Shown piece by piece: positions 17,300 to 26,024 of a DNA stretch of 52,759 nt. The number at the start of each line of letters is the position of its first letter. The stretch's first letter is position 1. A program made the translations under genes and the position numbers. Origin of the DNA: an uncultured Pseudomonadota bacterium (GTDB taxonomy: Bacteria; Pseudomonadota; Gammaproteobacteria; Competibacterales; Competibacteraceae); contig CAIMUS010000288.1 of NCBI GenBank assembly GCA_903844665.1, positions 1 through 52,759 of the forward strand, in the 5' to 3' direction. Below the pieces are notes generated by a model. The model was not told the origin of the DNA, searched no databases, and saw nothing but the letters and a program-made list of their open reading frames with translations.

Positions 17300-19738
17300 T
17301 TAGTTACGCAGCGGCTTGCCGGTCTGCAGCATGTGGATGGCGCGCTCCTGGCTCTTCGGATGGGCGGCCAGCTCGACGAAGGCGTCGCGCTCCAGCTTCA
17401 GCAGCCAGGACTCGGGCACTTCGGAGTTGGGTTCGATATCGCCGCCGCAGATAGCCATGGCGATCTTGCGGGCGATAAAGTAATCGTGCTCCGACATGAA
17501 ATGCCCTTCCAGCATGTTGACCATGCCCATCTCGATGGTGGCGACGCCGATCCGTCCGGCCACCTTGACCGGCTTGCGCAGCGGCGGCCGGTAGCCGGCT
17601 TCCGCCAGACCGCGGGCCGTCGCCTTGGCGACATACAGGATCTCGTTCGGGTTGAACACGACGATGTCGCTGGGCCGCAGGAAACCGAGATCCTGGGCCT
17701 CCTGCGCGCTGGTGGCCACCTTGGCCGTCGCCACGTTCTGGAAAGCCTTGAACAGGAAGGGATTGAAATTGTTGTCGGGGACCGCCTCGGAAATCCGCCT
17801 GGCGAATTCCATACAGCCGCCGCCGCCGGGCATCAGGCCGACGCCGATTTCCACCAGACCCATATAACTTTCCAGCGCGGCGACCGTTCGGTCGCACTGC
17901 ATGGCGATTTCACAACCGCCGCCCAGGGCCATGCCCTGTACCGCCGCGACTACGGGAATGAAGGAATGCCGCAGCCGGGAGTTGACGTCCTGGAAGCTGG
18001 ACACCACCTGTTCCAACTGCTTCCATTCGGCCTGCATCACGACCGGGGCCAGCCCTTCCAGATCGGCGCCGACGCAGAAGGGTATTTCGGTTTGCCAGAT
18101 GACCAGACCGGCGAACTTCTCCTCGGCGATGTCCATGGCCTTGTTAAGGGCCTCGATGACCGTTTCGCCGACCGCGTGCATCTTGGTCTTGAAGCTGATG
18201 ATGGCGATATCGTCGCCCTGGGTCCAGACCCGGGCGCCTTCGTTCTCGTACAGGGTATGACCCATATCCGGCGCCGCTTTGTCCAGCACCCCATACTTGA
18301 CGAAATCCAACTCGCTGCCCTCCAGGGTATGACCCATATCCGGCGCCGCTTCGCCCAGCACCCGCTCGGGATAGTACTGGCGCTTGTAGACCGGCAGGGT
18401 GGAACGGCCACGATAGGCTTTGGCCGCCGGCGACCAGGAGCCTTCCGGCTTGTGCACGGCGTCGATCTCCATCACCCAGCCGGGCAGCGGGGTATCGGAC
18501 ATGGTCTTGCCGGCGGCGATGTCTTCGGCAATCCAGCCGGCCACCTGTTTCCAGCCGGCGGCCTGCCAGACCTCGAACAGGCCCTGGCTCCAGCCGTAAC
18601 CCCAGCGCATGGCGAAATCGGCATCGCGGGCGGTGTCGGCGATTTTATCCAGCATCACGGCCGCGTAGTGCCACATATCGCGGTGAATGGCCCACAGGAA
18701 CTTGGCCTGAGGCGAGGTGGCGGTGCGCAGGGCCGCAAAGCGTTCGCCCAGGTTCTCCTTGGCCAGGATTTCCTTGACTTCAAGATCGAGGTCTTTGCTG
18801 ACGGGGACGAATTCACCGGTGTTGGCGTCCAGCACCAGACGGTCTTTTTTGGAAGCGCCCGTGCGATAGATACCGCCCCTGGTCTTGTTACCCAGCATGC
18901 CCTTGTCGACCAGACCCTGCAACCAGGCGGGCACATGATAATACTTTTGCCAGGGGTCGCTGGTGAGCACCTCGGCGGACTTGTTCAGGATGTTGGCCAC
19001 GGTGTCCAGACCGACCAGATCGGTGGTGCGGAAGGTGGCGGTGGAAGCGCGACCGATGGCTTTACCGGTTAAACCGTCTGCGATATCGAAGCCCAACCCC
19101 AGTTGCGCCGCGTGGTAAATGGTGGCCTGGATGTTGAACACGCCCAGCCGGTTGGCGATAAAGTTGGGGCTGTCCTTGGCGCGGATCACGCCCTTGCCCA
19201 GGGTGGTGACCAGGAAGGTTTCCAGCTTGTCCATAAAGGAGAGGTCGGTGGCGCTGCCCGGAATCAACTCCACCAGGGCCATATAGCGGGGCGGATTGAA
19301 GAAGTGAATGCCGCAGAAACGGCTGCGCAGTCCCTCGGGCATGGCTTTGGCCAGCACGTCGATGCCGATGCCGGAGGTGTTGGTGGCGAAGATCGCCTCG
19401 TCGTTGATATAGGGGGCGACCCGGGCGTACAAGCCTTCTTTCCAATCCAGCCGTTCGGCGATGGCCTCGATGATCAGGTCGCAACTCCGCAACGCTTCCA
19501 GATTCTGGTCGTAGTTGCCGCGCTCGATCAGTTTCAGTCGGTCCTTCGCACCCGCCGGCGCGGGTCTCATCTTCTCCATGCCCTTGACGGCCTTGTCCAC
19601 GATGGCATTCTTGTTATCGCCTTTATCGGGCAGATCGAAGAGTATGACCTCGACATCGGCGCTGGCCAGATGGGCGGCGATCTGGGCGCCCATGACGCCG
19701 GCGCCCAGAATGGCCACCTTATGTACGTACTTGCTCAT
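17300..19738 (-). CDS. 3-hydroxyacyl-CoA dehydrogenase / enoyl-CoA hydratase fusion with an internal 24-residue duplication
   Basis: The 812-residue protein has the HAD domain first: Rossmann motif AILGAGVMGAQIAAHLASA, FATNTSGIGI, FCGIHFFNPPRYMALVELIPG and NFIANRLG. The enoyl-CoA hydratase domain is C-terminal: SFKTKMHAVGETVIEALNKA, GADLEGL, VAAVQGMALGGGCEIAMQCD and GLVEIGVGLMPGGGGC. This order is that of FadN-type enzymes, the reverse of E. coli FadB. It carries hydration and NAD-dependent oxidation in beta-oxidation with the thiolases downstream. Between domains the nonapeptide AAPDMGHTL appears twice, 24 residues apart, caused by an in-frame 72-bp duplication. Confidence 0.92.
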   Translation of the reverse strand: MSKYVHKVAILGAGVMGAQIAAHLASADVEVILFDLPDKGDNKNAIVDKAVKGMEKMRPAPAGAKDRLKLIERGNYDQNLEALRSCDLIIEAIAERLDWKEGLYARVAPYINDEAIFATNTSGIGIDVLAKAMPEGLRSRFCGIHFFNPPRYMALVELIPGSATDLSFMDKLETFLVTTLGKGVIRAKDSPNFIANRLGVFNIQATIYHAAQLGLGFDIADGLTGKAIGRASTATFRTTDLVGLDTVANILNKSAEVLTSDPWQKYYHVPAWLQGLVDKGMLGNKTRGGIYRTGASKKDRLVLDANTGEFVPVSKDLDLEVKEILAKENLGERFAALRTATSPQAKFLWAIHRDMWHYAAVMLDKIADTARDADFAMRWGYGWSQGLFEVWQAAGWKQVAGWIAEDIAAGKTMSDTPLPGWVMEIDAVHKPEGSWSPAAKAYRGRSTLPVYKRQYYPERVLGEAAPDMGHTLEGSELDFVKYGVLDKAAPDMGHTLYENEGARVWTQGDDIAIISFKTKMHAVGETVIEALNKAMDIAEEKFAGLVIWQTEIPFCVGADLEGLAPVVMQAEWKQLEQVVSSFQDVNSRLRHSFIPVVAAVQGMALGGGCEIAMQCDRTVAALESYMGLVEIGVGLMPGGGGCMEFARRISEAVPDNNFNPFLFKAFQNVATAKVATSAQEAQDLGFLRPSDIVVFNPNEILYVAKATARGLAEAGYRPPLRKPVKVAGRIGVATIEMGMVNMLEGHFMSEHDYFIARKIAMAICGGDIEPNSEVPESWLLKLERDAFVELAAHPKSQERAIHMLQTGKPLRN
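18251..18365. repeat. In-frame direct repeat (72-bp offset) inside the HAD/ECH fusion gene
   Basis: CAGGGTATGACCCATATCCG begins at 18251 and again at 18323, and similarity continues for about 40 bp in each copy. The 72-bp offset equals 24 codons, so the reading frame is kept. Members of the family that I know have one AAPD segment here. Confidence 0.85.
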
Positions 19739-19938
19739 AGCGTTGTTCTCTCCTCGTGGGTTTGCTTGGAAGGTGTGGAGACACCCGTGGAGTCGTAACT
19801 GCTTTGGAGTCGGCTGAGTTGCCAGCGGTTCTCATTTAAGGCGAATTCTATAGTGTACCAGCTTTGTCAATCAGGGGGGACTCAATCCGGGACAGGGTTG
19901 CACGTTAAGGGTTAACACACGTCCTGTCAACGGCAAGC

Positions 19939-19976
19939 GGCAGGGTGGATCCGGTGCTTGCCCGATCCACCCTGCC
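19939..19976. terminator. Perfect 13-bp hairpin after fadL-like gene
   Basis: GGCAGGGTGGATC (19939-19951) pairs perfectly with 19964-19976 around a 12-nt loop. It lies about 40 nt after the fadL-like stop on the minus strand. No U-run follows, so a REP-like role is also possible. Confidence 0.5.
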
Positions 19977-20012
19977 GTAGCGGCCGTGACGCCGGGCGCC
20001 GTACTGAAATAC

Positions 20013-21413
20013 TCAAAATCTCCAGGTACCCTGGAGGCTGAAGATGCTGGAATCCGCTTCGTATTTACCGTTGACCGTATTGCCGACCGGGGCGCCATTA
20101 GCCAGTCGGCTGGTGCTCACCTCGGTATCGTTGATATCGTAGCTGGGGGTAAATAAATAAGTATAGGCAAAGTCGATGCCGAAGGTCTTGGTGGGTTCAT
20201 AGCCGAAGCCTACCACGAACCAGTAGCGGTCTTCGTCCGGAATTCGCGGGGTGCGGTATTTGGTCTTGACCGGAGTGGGGTCGAATTCGAAACCGCCGCG
20301 CAAGGTCCATTCATCGTCTAACTTGTAACTGGTACCGATGGCGGTGCGCCAGGTATCTTGCCAATTTTCCGGCTGTACCGAGTCGGGCTTGGCGCCATGT
20401 TCGTAATTGACCCTGATCTCCTTGAATGCGCTCCAGTCGGTCCAGGTAGTGCCCGCCATTATCGCCCAGCGGTCGGTGAGTTCATGAGAGGCGCCCAGTA
20501 TCAGCGTCGCCGGCAGGTTGAGGTTGACGTTGGCCCCCAGTTTTTGCGATACCGACAAGGCTCGCAGCGCGCCGGGAGCTGTAGCAAAGTTGGGGTTGCC
20601 CCGGATCCGGAGGTCCCCGTCCCCTTTAATATTGGTCTGGGAACGATACGCGAGGCCGAGGCGGGTGCCGGGACGGGGCTCGAACAGCAGGCCGGCGTTC
20701 CAGCCATAACCCCAGCCTTCAGCGGTCAGTTTGCTGAGGCCATCGTATTGCCGCGAGGAGGGAGTGGCGGGGTATCTTTTCAGGAAAGCGATGGTGCCGT
20801 AGTCCAGCGCGTTGGTCAGCCGGGCGTCGCCCTGCATGGCGTTGAAGCCGGCGCCGATGGAAAACTGTTCGTTGAACCGGTAGGAGACCGCCGGGTTGAT
20901 ATTGACCGTCTTCAGGTGCGATTCCAGGGCGTTGTAACGGCCTACCCAGTTCTTGCTGTAGTCGGTGGCCAGACCGTAGGGAATGTTGATGCCCAGGCCG
21001 GTCGACCATTGCTCGTTGATCCGCTGGCTGATAAAGAAAGTGGGCACCACCGCGCCCTCGCCGCCATCGTCGTACTGGCCGGTAGTGGCGGGAGCGGCGA
21101 ATCTGGAGAACGGCGGGGGACTGTCCCCGAAGGCGTTGGTGGAGCCTTTGTTTTTGAACTGGAAGCGGGGATCGATGTAATGCAGGTTGGCGTCGACTTC
21201 CCCACCCTGAAGCCGGCTCATGCTGGCGGGATTGAAATACAGCGCTCCGGCGCCGTCGACGCTGGATGCGGCCATGCCGGCATTTCTCACACCCTGGCAT
21301 TTGGCGCATACTTCGGTGATTTGGAAACCACCTGCCTGACCTGAATCGCTGTACGCCACGATCCCCGCCACGGCAAGACTCAACAAAGTTCTACTGAGGA
21401 TTGGTGTTGACAT
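20013..21413 (-). CDS. FadL/OMPP1-family outer-membrane long-chain fatty acid channel
   Basis: The 466-residue protein has a signal peptide ending near SGQAGGFQITE and the family N-terminus with NAGMAASSVDGAGALYFNPASMS. Many amphipathic beta-strands (DANLHYIDPRFQF, WSTGLGINIPYGLATDY, FEFDPTPVKTKYRTPRIPDEDRYW) end in a C-terminal FSLQGTWRF, with the terminal Phe typical of outer-membrane barrels. It imports hydrophobic compounds and lies upstream of the beta-oxidation block on the same strand, which fits fatty-acid use. A CAKC pair sits near the mature N-terminus. Confidence 0.92.
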   Translation of the reverse strand: MSTPILSRTLLSLAVAGIVAYSDSGQAGGFQITEVCAKCQGVRNAGMAASSVDGAGALYFNPASMSRLQGGEVDANLHYIDPRFQFKNKGSTNAFGDSPPPFSRFAAPATTGQYDDGGEGAVVPTFFISQRINEQWSTGLGINIPYGLATDYSKNWVGRYNALESHLKTVNINPAVSYRFNEQFSIGAGFNAMQGDARLTNALDYGTIAFLKRYPATPSSRQYDGLSKLTAEGWGYGWNAGLLFEPRPGTRLGLAYRSQTNIKGDGDLRIRGNPNFATAPGALRALSVSQKLGANVNLNLPATLILGASHELTDRWAIMAGTTWTDWSAFKEIRVNYEHGAKPDSVQPENWQDTWRTAIGTSYKLDDEWTLRGGFEFDPTPVKTKYRTPRIPDEDRYWFVVGFGYEPTKTFGIDFAYTYLFTPSYDINDTEVSTSRLANGAPVGNTVNGKYEADSSIFSLQGTWRF

Positions 21414-21524
21414 GGACTCACTCTTTGGGCGCTGCTGCGCGCAGAGCTATGCGAGCCGTGGGCAGAGCGTCATAATGGTTTATTCTTAAAGGTTATGACC
21501 CGGTGGCGGTTGCCGCAAGCGGGC

Positions 21525-21902
21525 TTATCGGCCTGTAAAATCCTGCTCCCGGCTGAGCCGGGTCCCCTCCCTGAAGGCCATTCCAAGCTGGTCCTGGCGA
21601 CCGCCGTCCGCGTCCTGCAAAGGATACTCCCAGTCGCCGGGAATATCCAATGTTGCCGGGGTGCAATTGAGTAGGTCAGAAAACTGTCGCGCGTCCGAGG
21701 CTCCGAAAGGCCAATCGAGCTCGGCGCCGGTAGCAGCGGCATGCCGAAGTACAGGAATGCGGAGGCTGTAACGCGCCAGCAGATCGGGATCATCGGCGAT
21801 TTCAATAACATCCAATCGGACGCCCAGCGCCTGATAGATCACCCTCTGGGCTTCTTCACACAGATGGCAGTCGGTGGTACCGTACAGAATCAAATGAGTC
21901 AT
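21525..21902 (-). CDS. Glutaredoxin-like protein (DUF836 type)
   Basis: The 125-residue protein starts MTHLILYGTTDCHLCEEAQRV, a thioredoxin-fold beta-alpha start with redox pair CHLC. RYSLRIPVL (the cis-Pro loop) and ELDWPFGASDARQFSDL follow, the pattern of small glutaredoxin-family proteins. The usual family length is 75-90 residues; the C-terminal 40 residues here are extra and unrecognised. Its redox partner is unknown. Confidence 0.8.
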   Translation of the reverse strand: MTHLILYGTTDCHLCEEAQRVIYQALGVRLDVIEIADDPDLLARYSLRIPVLRHAAATGAELDWPFGASDARQFSDLLNCTPATLDIPGDWEYPLQDADGGRQDQLGMAFREGTRLSREQDFTGR

Positions 21903-22174
21903 TATAAATCTCGGCTACCAACTTAAGGCGGGACAGTTCTCTTAACTATAGCTCCGCTAATGATTATCCAGACATTGCAGGGTGGTGGGTAGCCGCGCAA
22001 CTCCCACCCCCATCACCGTCACCCCCACCCCCCAAATTGTCGTATGATTCCGCTAAGGATTTTAACCGTTATAGCCACAATCATGCACACTGCTCACCAT
22101 GCCGATTTAAAAACTCTGCTGGAAGTTGCCCGACCGGCGTCGGTCCTGTTGCTCGACCCCAATCCTAAAGGGTT

Positions 22175-22201
22175 GCCGGCGAGGACGCCGGCGCTCCCAG
22201 G
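22175..22201. repeat. GGGAGCGCCGGC-family repeat next to a start codon
   Basis: GCCGGCGAGGACGCCGGCGC then TCCCAGG matches the right arm of the repeat at 84-111. The repeat ends 7 nt before the ATG at 22209, and its last bases (CCAGGA) lie at Shine-Dalgarno distance. Confidence 0.7.
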
Positions 22202-22208
22202 ATTAGCC

Positions 22209-23666
22209 ATGCGCAACCCGATCGCTCTTATCCTCTGCTTGCTGCTGGTCGCCTGCGCCGTCACGCCGTTGCGTCCGCCGGCGGACCCCGACGCGGCGCG
22301 CTGTCTGGCGCTGTATGAAACCGTCGATCGGGTTGTGGCCGAACAAGGTTACTCGCCCTCCTCGCCAGCCCGAATCGAAGGCTTTCCCTATCTGCGGGTC
22401 AATCGCTCTCTGGCCAGCTATCGCGAACAGTCCTTAAATCCGGCGCAACGCGCCGCCTGGCTGGCGCGACTGGCGGAACTCGATCAGGCCGCGCGACCGA
22501 TCGAGTTGGCCTCGTTACCACCGCCAGTTATGGAGGAACTGACAGCGAGGCAGACCGTAGCGACCACCCTGCCGGCTGCCCTACAGAGTTGCTCGCGGCA
22601 ACTGCAAACCGCGGACCTGGCCGACCCCAAACGCTTTGCCGCTTTACGGGAACGCGCCATCGTACCACCTGATTACCTCACCTGGCGGCAAATACTGGGT
22701 TTATATCCGCTGAGTTCCCTGCCCATCAGTTTCGGCGTGGCCCGCTGGCATCGCGAAACCTATCAGACCTTCGCCCAGCCCCTGGCTGCCTTGCCAGTGC
22801 AGGGCCGGTTACGCCGTTTCCGCCCGCCGGAGGAATCCAGCGGGCCGTTGCCGGCAACCCGACTGCCTCAGGATGCGCTGGGCATCCCTACTCCCGACAC
22901 CCGGCAACTCGCCGCCCTGTTCGCCGCCTATGCACCGGTCTGGGAAATCGACGTGGCCGGAACTTATGATCTGCCTGGCGTTCCTTACTGGCAGGCCGAC
23001 GGCAAGCCCGGCGTCAACAGCGCCAACTCCGTGGTCTATCGCTATCCTTCCTATACCCGCTGGCAGAATCAGACACTGCTGCAATTGAACTATCTCATCT
23101 GGTTCAGCGAACGTCCCGCCAGCGGTCCACTGGACATCCTGGCCGGTCCGCTGGATGGCGTGATCTGGCGGGTCACCCTGGCTCCCGATGGTCGACCGCT
23201 GGTATACGACTCCATTCACGCCTGCGGCTGCTATCATCAGTTCTTCCCTTCCGGTGCGCTCAGGTTGCACCCGGCGGCGTTGGAGTTGCCGGAACCGCCG
23301 CTGGTCCCGCAAGCGGCGCCGGCGCTATCTGCTGAAAAACGCCTGGTCATTCGGCTCAGTTCCGGCAACCATTACATTCAAAGAATGTATGCTGACACAG
23401 CTTCCGGGAGTAGCTATGCCTGGGAAGATTATCAGGCGCTCTATGCCGTATCCAATGGCGACCGAAGACGCAGTCTGTTCGGTTCGGATGGGCTGGTGGC
23501 GGGAACCGAGCGTTCCGAACGCTGGCTACTGTGGCCGATGGGCGTTCCCTCCCCCGGCGCCATGCGCGAACGCGGTCGCCACGCCACCGCCTTCATCGGG
23601 CGACGGCATTTCGATGATCCCGAGCTACTGGACAGCTTGTTCGAACCCGTGGAGACAAAACGATGA
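22209..23666 (+). CDS. Predicted lipoprotein of unknown function
   Basis: The 485-residue protein starts with a lipoprotein signal (ALILCLLLVACAV, lipobox LVAC). The mature part is proline- and arginine-rich and contains WEIDVAGTYDLPGVPYW, LNYLIWFSERPASGPLDILAG, DSIHACGCYHQFFPSGALRLHP and SYAWEDYQALYAV. I do not recognise a named family; it looks like a conserved hypothetical of proteobacteria. ATG 22209 is chosen because the signal peptide begins there; an open frame from 22044 only adds repeat-derived sequence. Its stop overlaps the next start by 4 nt, so it is translated with the DUF3047 gene. Confidence 0.7.
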   Translation: MRNPIALILCLLLVACAVTPLRPPADPDAARCLALYETVDRVVAEQGYSPSSPARIEGFPYLRVNRSLASYREQSLNPAQRAAWLARLAELDQAARPIELASLPPPVMEELTARQTVATTLPAALQSCSRQLQTADLADPKRFAALRERAIVPPDYLTWRQILGLYPLSSLPISFGVARWHRETYQTFAQPLAALPVQGRLRRFRPPEESSGPLPATRLPQDALGIPTPDTRQLAALFAAYAPVWEIDVAGTYDLPGVPYWQADGKPGVNSANSVVYRYPSYTRWQNQTLLQLNYLIWFSERPASGPLDILAGPLDGVIWRVTLAPDGRPLVYDSIHACGCYHQFFPSGALRLHPAALELPEPPLVPQAAPALSAEKRLVIRLSSGNHYIQRMYADTASGSSYAWEDYQALYAVSNGDRRRSLFGSDGLVAGTERSERWLLWPMGVPSPGAMRERGRHATAFIGRRHFDDPELLDSLFEPVETKR

Positions 23667-24298
23667 AAACCGCTTTGAGAGTGCTACTGCTGGGCTGGAT
23701 AAGTCTGCTGCTGGCCGCGCCGATGACCCTGCCGATAGGGCAGTTCTCCGCCGGCGAGTTGCAGGACTGGAAGGCCAAATCCTTCGCCGGCGAAACCCGG
23801 TATCAACTGGTGCAGCAGGACGGCCGCCGGGTCTTGCAGGCGGACAGCAAGGCCACGGCTTCCGGGCTGTATCGCGAGATCGCCGTCGATCTGGAACGCA
23901 CGCCCTATCTCAACTGGTCCTGGCGGGTCAACAATGTACTGAACGGCGTCGACGAGCACACCAAGGCGGGCGATGACTATCCAGCCCGGGTCTATGTGGT
24001 CGTCTCCGGCGGTATCGCCTTCTGGAAAACCCGCTCTCTGGTGTATGTCTGGTCCAGCAACCAGCCGGTCGGCAGCACCTGGGACAATGCGTTCACCGGC
24101 AACGTCAAAACCATCGCCCTACGTTCCGGCAACAGCAAGGACTGGTTCAGCGAAAAGCGCGATGTGCGGGCGGATTTCAAGCGCCTGTTCGGCGATGATA
24201 TCAAGCAGATCGACGCCGTCGCCCTCATGACCGATACCGATAACAGCCGCCAGGCGGCCACCGCCTGGTACGGCGATATCTTTTTTTCCGCGAAATAA
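23663..24298 (+). CDS. DUF3047 family exported protein
   Basis: The 211-residue protein has a Sec signal (MKTALRVLLLGWISLLLAAP). The body resembles DUF3047: YLNWSWRVNNVLNGVDEHTKAGDDYPARVYVV, LVYVWSSNQPVGSTWDNAF, WFSEKRDVRADFKRLFG and DAVALMTDTDNSRQAATAWYGDIFF. It is probably a periplasmic beta-sandwich protein of unknown function. ATG overlaps the upstream lipoprotein stop (ATGA), a sign of translational coupling and of a shared role. Confidence 0.82.
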   Translation: MKTALRVLLLGWISLLLAAPMTLPIGQFSAGELQDWKAKSFAGETRYQLVQQDGRRVLQADSKATASGLYREIAVDLERTPYLNWSWRVNNVLNGVDEHTKAGDDYPARVYVVVSGGIAFWKTRSLVYVWSSNQPVGSTWDNAFTGNVKTIALRSGNSKDWFSEKRDVRADFKRLFGDDIKQIDAVALMTDTDNSRQAATAWYGDIFFSAK

Positions 24299-24308
24299 CG
24301 TAATGGTC

Positions 24309-24908
24309 TCAGGGCTTGTCGTCGGTGCCTATCTTGTCCTCCGTGCCCGCCAGCAGATTGCGGATATTGGAACGATGCCGCCAGATCAGCAACGCCACCA
24401 TGAACCACAAGGCCAACTGGTAACTGCCGGGCAACCCGAACCACCAGCCATAGATCGGGGCCAGCGCCGCCGCCGTCAAGGCCGACAGTGAGGAAATACG
24501 GACGACGAAGGCCATGAACAGCCAGGTGGCCAGGGCCGCCAGGGCCACCCAGGGCGACAGGCCGAGGATGGCGCCAAGCGCGGTCGCCACGCCCTTGCCC
24601 CCTTCGAAGCCGAAGAACACGGGATACAAATGGCCCAGAAAAGCCGCCACCGCCGTAGCGTCCAATATCGGCGCGCCGGCGCCGACGGCCTGCGCCAGCA
24701 ACACGGGAATCAATCCCTTCAGAAAATCACCGGCCAGGGTGATCGCGGCGGCCTGTTTGCCACCGAAGCGGAGGACATTGGTGGCGCCCGGATTGCGGGA
24801 TCCTTCGGTACGTGGGTCTGGTAAACCCAGCACCCGACAGACGATAATGGCGGTGGATATCGAACCGAGCAGATAACCGAAAACAATCAAAACGATGGCG
24901 ATCGACAT
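24309..24908 (-). CDS. plsY: Acyl-phosphate:glycerol-3-phosphate acyltransferase
   Basis: The 199-residue integral membrane protein has the PlsY signatures: YLLGSISTAIIVCRVLGLPDPRTEGSRNPGATNVLR, LGHLYPVFFGFEGGKGVATALG and WRHRSNIRNLLAGTEDK. PlsY makes lysophosphatidic acid from acyl-phosphate and glycerol-3-phosphate, the first step of phospholipid synthesis. It is divergent from folB, a neighbourhood shared by many proteobacteria. Confidence 0.95.
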   Translation of the reverse strand: MSIAIVLIVFGYLLGSISTAIIVCRVLGLPDPRTEGSRNPGATNVLRFGGKQAAAITLAGDFLKGLIPVLLAQAVGAGAPILDATAVAAFLGHLYPVFFGFEGGKGVATALGAILGLSPWVALAALATWLFMAFVVRISSLSALTAAALAPIYGWWFGLPGSYQLALWFMVALLIWRHRSNIRNLLAGTEDKIGTDDKP

Positions 24909-24964
24909 AAGGATAGTGGACGGCTCCAGCGTGCAGGGTCGGAGTTAAGATTTCTTTTCATTCA

Positions 24965-25336
24965 ATGGCGGAATCCAGCGTGGATATTATCTTCATTCGT
25001 GAACTGCGTATCGAGACCGTAATCGGCATTTATGACTGGGAGCGCCAGATCAAGCAGGCCGTGTGCATCGACCTGGAAATGGGAACGGATATCCGCAAGG
25101 CGGCGGCCAGCGACGGTATCGAGGACACCTTGAATTATAAGGCGGTCGCCAAACGCCTGCTTCAGTTCGTCGGCGACAGCCAGTTTTTTCTGGTGGAAAC
25201 TCTGGGTGAGCGCATCGCGGAACTGGTCATGACCGAATTCGAGGTGCCCTGGCTGCGGCTCACCCTGAGCAAGCCCGGCGCGGTGCGCGGTTCCCGCGAG
25301 GTCGGCATCATTATCGAACGCGGCGAGCGGGTTTGA
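24965..25336 (+). CDS. folB: Dihydroneopterin aldolase
   Basis: The 123-residue protein begins DIIFIRELRIETVIGIYDWE, continues with the conserved block TLNYKAVAKRLLQFVGDSQF and LVETLGERIA, and ends with LTLSKPGAVRGSREVGIIIER. This is FolB, which cleaves dihydroneopterin in folate synthesis. The next gene, folK, starts 1 nt after the stop codon. Confidence 0.95.
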   Translation: MAESSVDIIFIRELRIETVIGIYDWERQIKQAVCIDLEMGTDIRKAAASDGIEDTLNYKAVAKRLLQFVGDSQFFLVETLGERIAELVMTEFEVPWLRLTLSKPGAVRGSREVGIIIERGERV

Positions 25337-25337
25337 T

Positions 25338-25826
25338 ATGGCCGAAGTCTATGTCAGTGTCGGCAGCAACATCGAGCCGGAACGGCAGGTACGTTCCTGT
25401 CTCCGCGCGTTGCGCGAGCGCTTCGGTTACCTGCGGGTTTCCACCATCTACCGCAGCAAAGCGGTCGGCTTTACCGGCGCCGACTTCCTCAATCTGGTGG
25501 TGCAATTCGACATCGACGAGGATGTAAGGCAAGTGGTCTCCAGTCTGCACGCGTTTGAGGAAGTTCATGGCAGACACCGCGACGGTCCGAAATTTTCCAA
25601 CCGTTCGCTGGATCTGGACCTGCTGCTGTACGACGATATAGTATTGGCGGAGCCCGGCCTGCGCCTTCCCCGCGAGGAAATTACCCGCTATGCCTTCGTG
25701 CTGCGACCTCTGGCGGAACTTGCCGGGGAACGACGCCATCCGGTACTGGGCCGGACCTTCAGCGAACTCTGGCAGGCTATGGCGGCGGACGGTGAGCCGC
25801 TGATTCCTATTAAACTGGAAGAGTAA
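25338..25826 (+). CDS. folK: HPPK, 6-hydroxymethyldihydropterin pyrophosphokinase
   Basis: The 162-residue protein has the HPPK motifs: YVSVGSNIEPERQVRSCL at the start, a variant of the usual E-x6-R-x4 block in EVHGRHRDGPKFSNRSLDLDLLLYDD, and LRLPREEITRYAFVLRPLAEL. It transfers pyrophosphate from ATP to the FolB product. It is cotranscribed with folB. Confidence 0.93.
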   Translation: MAEVYVSVGSNIEPERQVRSCLRALRERFGYLRVSTIYRSKAVGFTGADFLNLVVQFDIDEDVRQVVSSLHAFEEVHGRHRDGPKFSNRSLDLDLLLYDDIVLAEPGLRLPREEITRYAFVLRPLAELAGERRHPVLGRTFSELWQAMAADGEPLIPIKLEE

Positions 25827-25828
25827 TT

Positions 25829-26024
25829 CTGGGAGCGCTGGCGTTCTCACCGGCTAACGACGGCAGGGCCGGTTGGAACAGCCTCGGTGTTGGGTTACGA
25901 CGCGCCCGTAACGTCCCGGCTATTTCCTGGCTCGGTAGAGGGCGCGTCTAACCCAACCTACGGGGAGTTTCACAGTAACCCAACCCACGAAGATTTTCAT
26001 GGTAACCCTTTGGAGAAAGAACGA
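25829..26024. other. Repeat-rich spacer
   Basis: It starts with a degenerate copy of the GGGAGCGCCGGC repeat (25829-25855). Direct repeats of the type GCGTCTAACCCAACCTACGG follow (near 25945; a related copy is near 39905). No gene is supported; the open frame here belongs to the upstream extension of the next gene. Confidence 0.6.
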
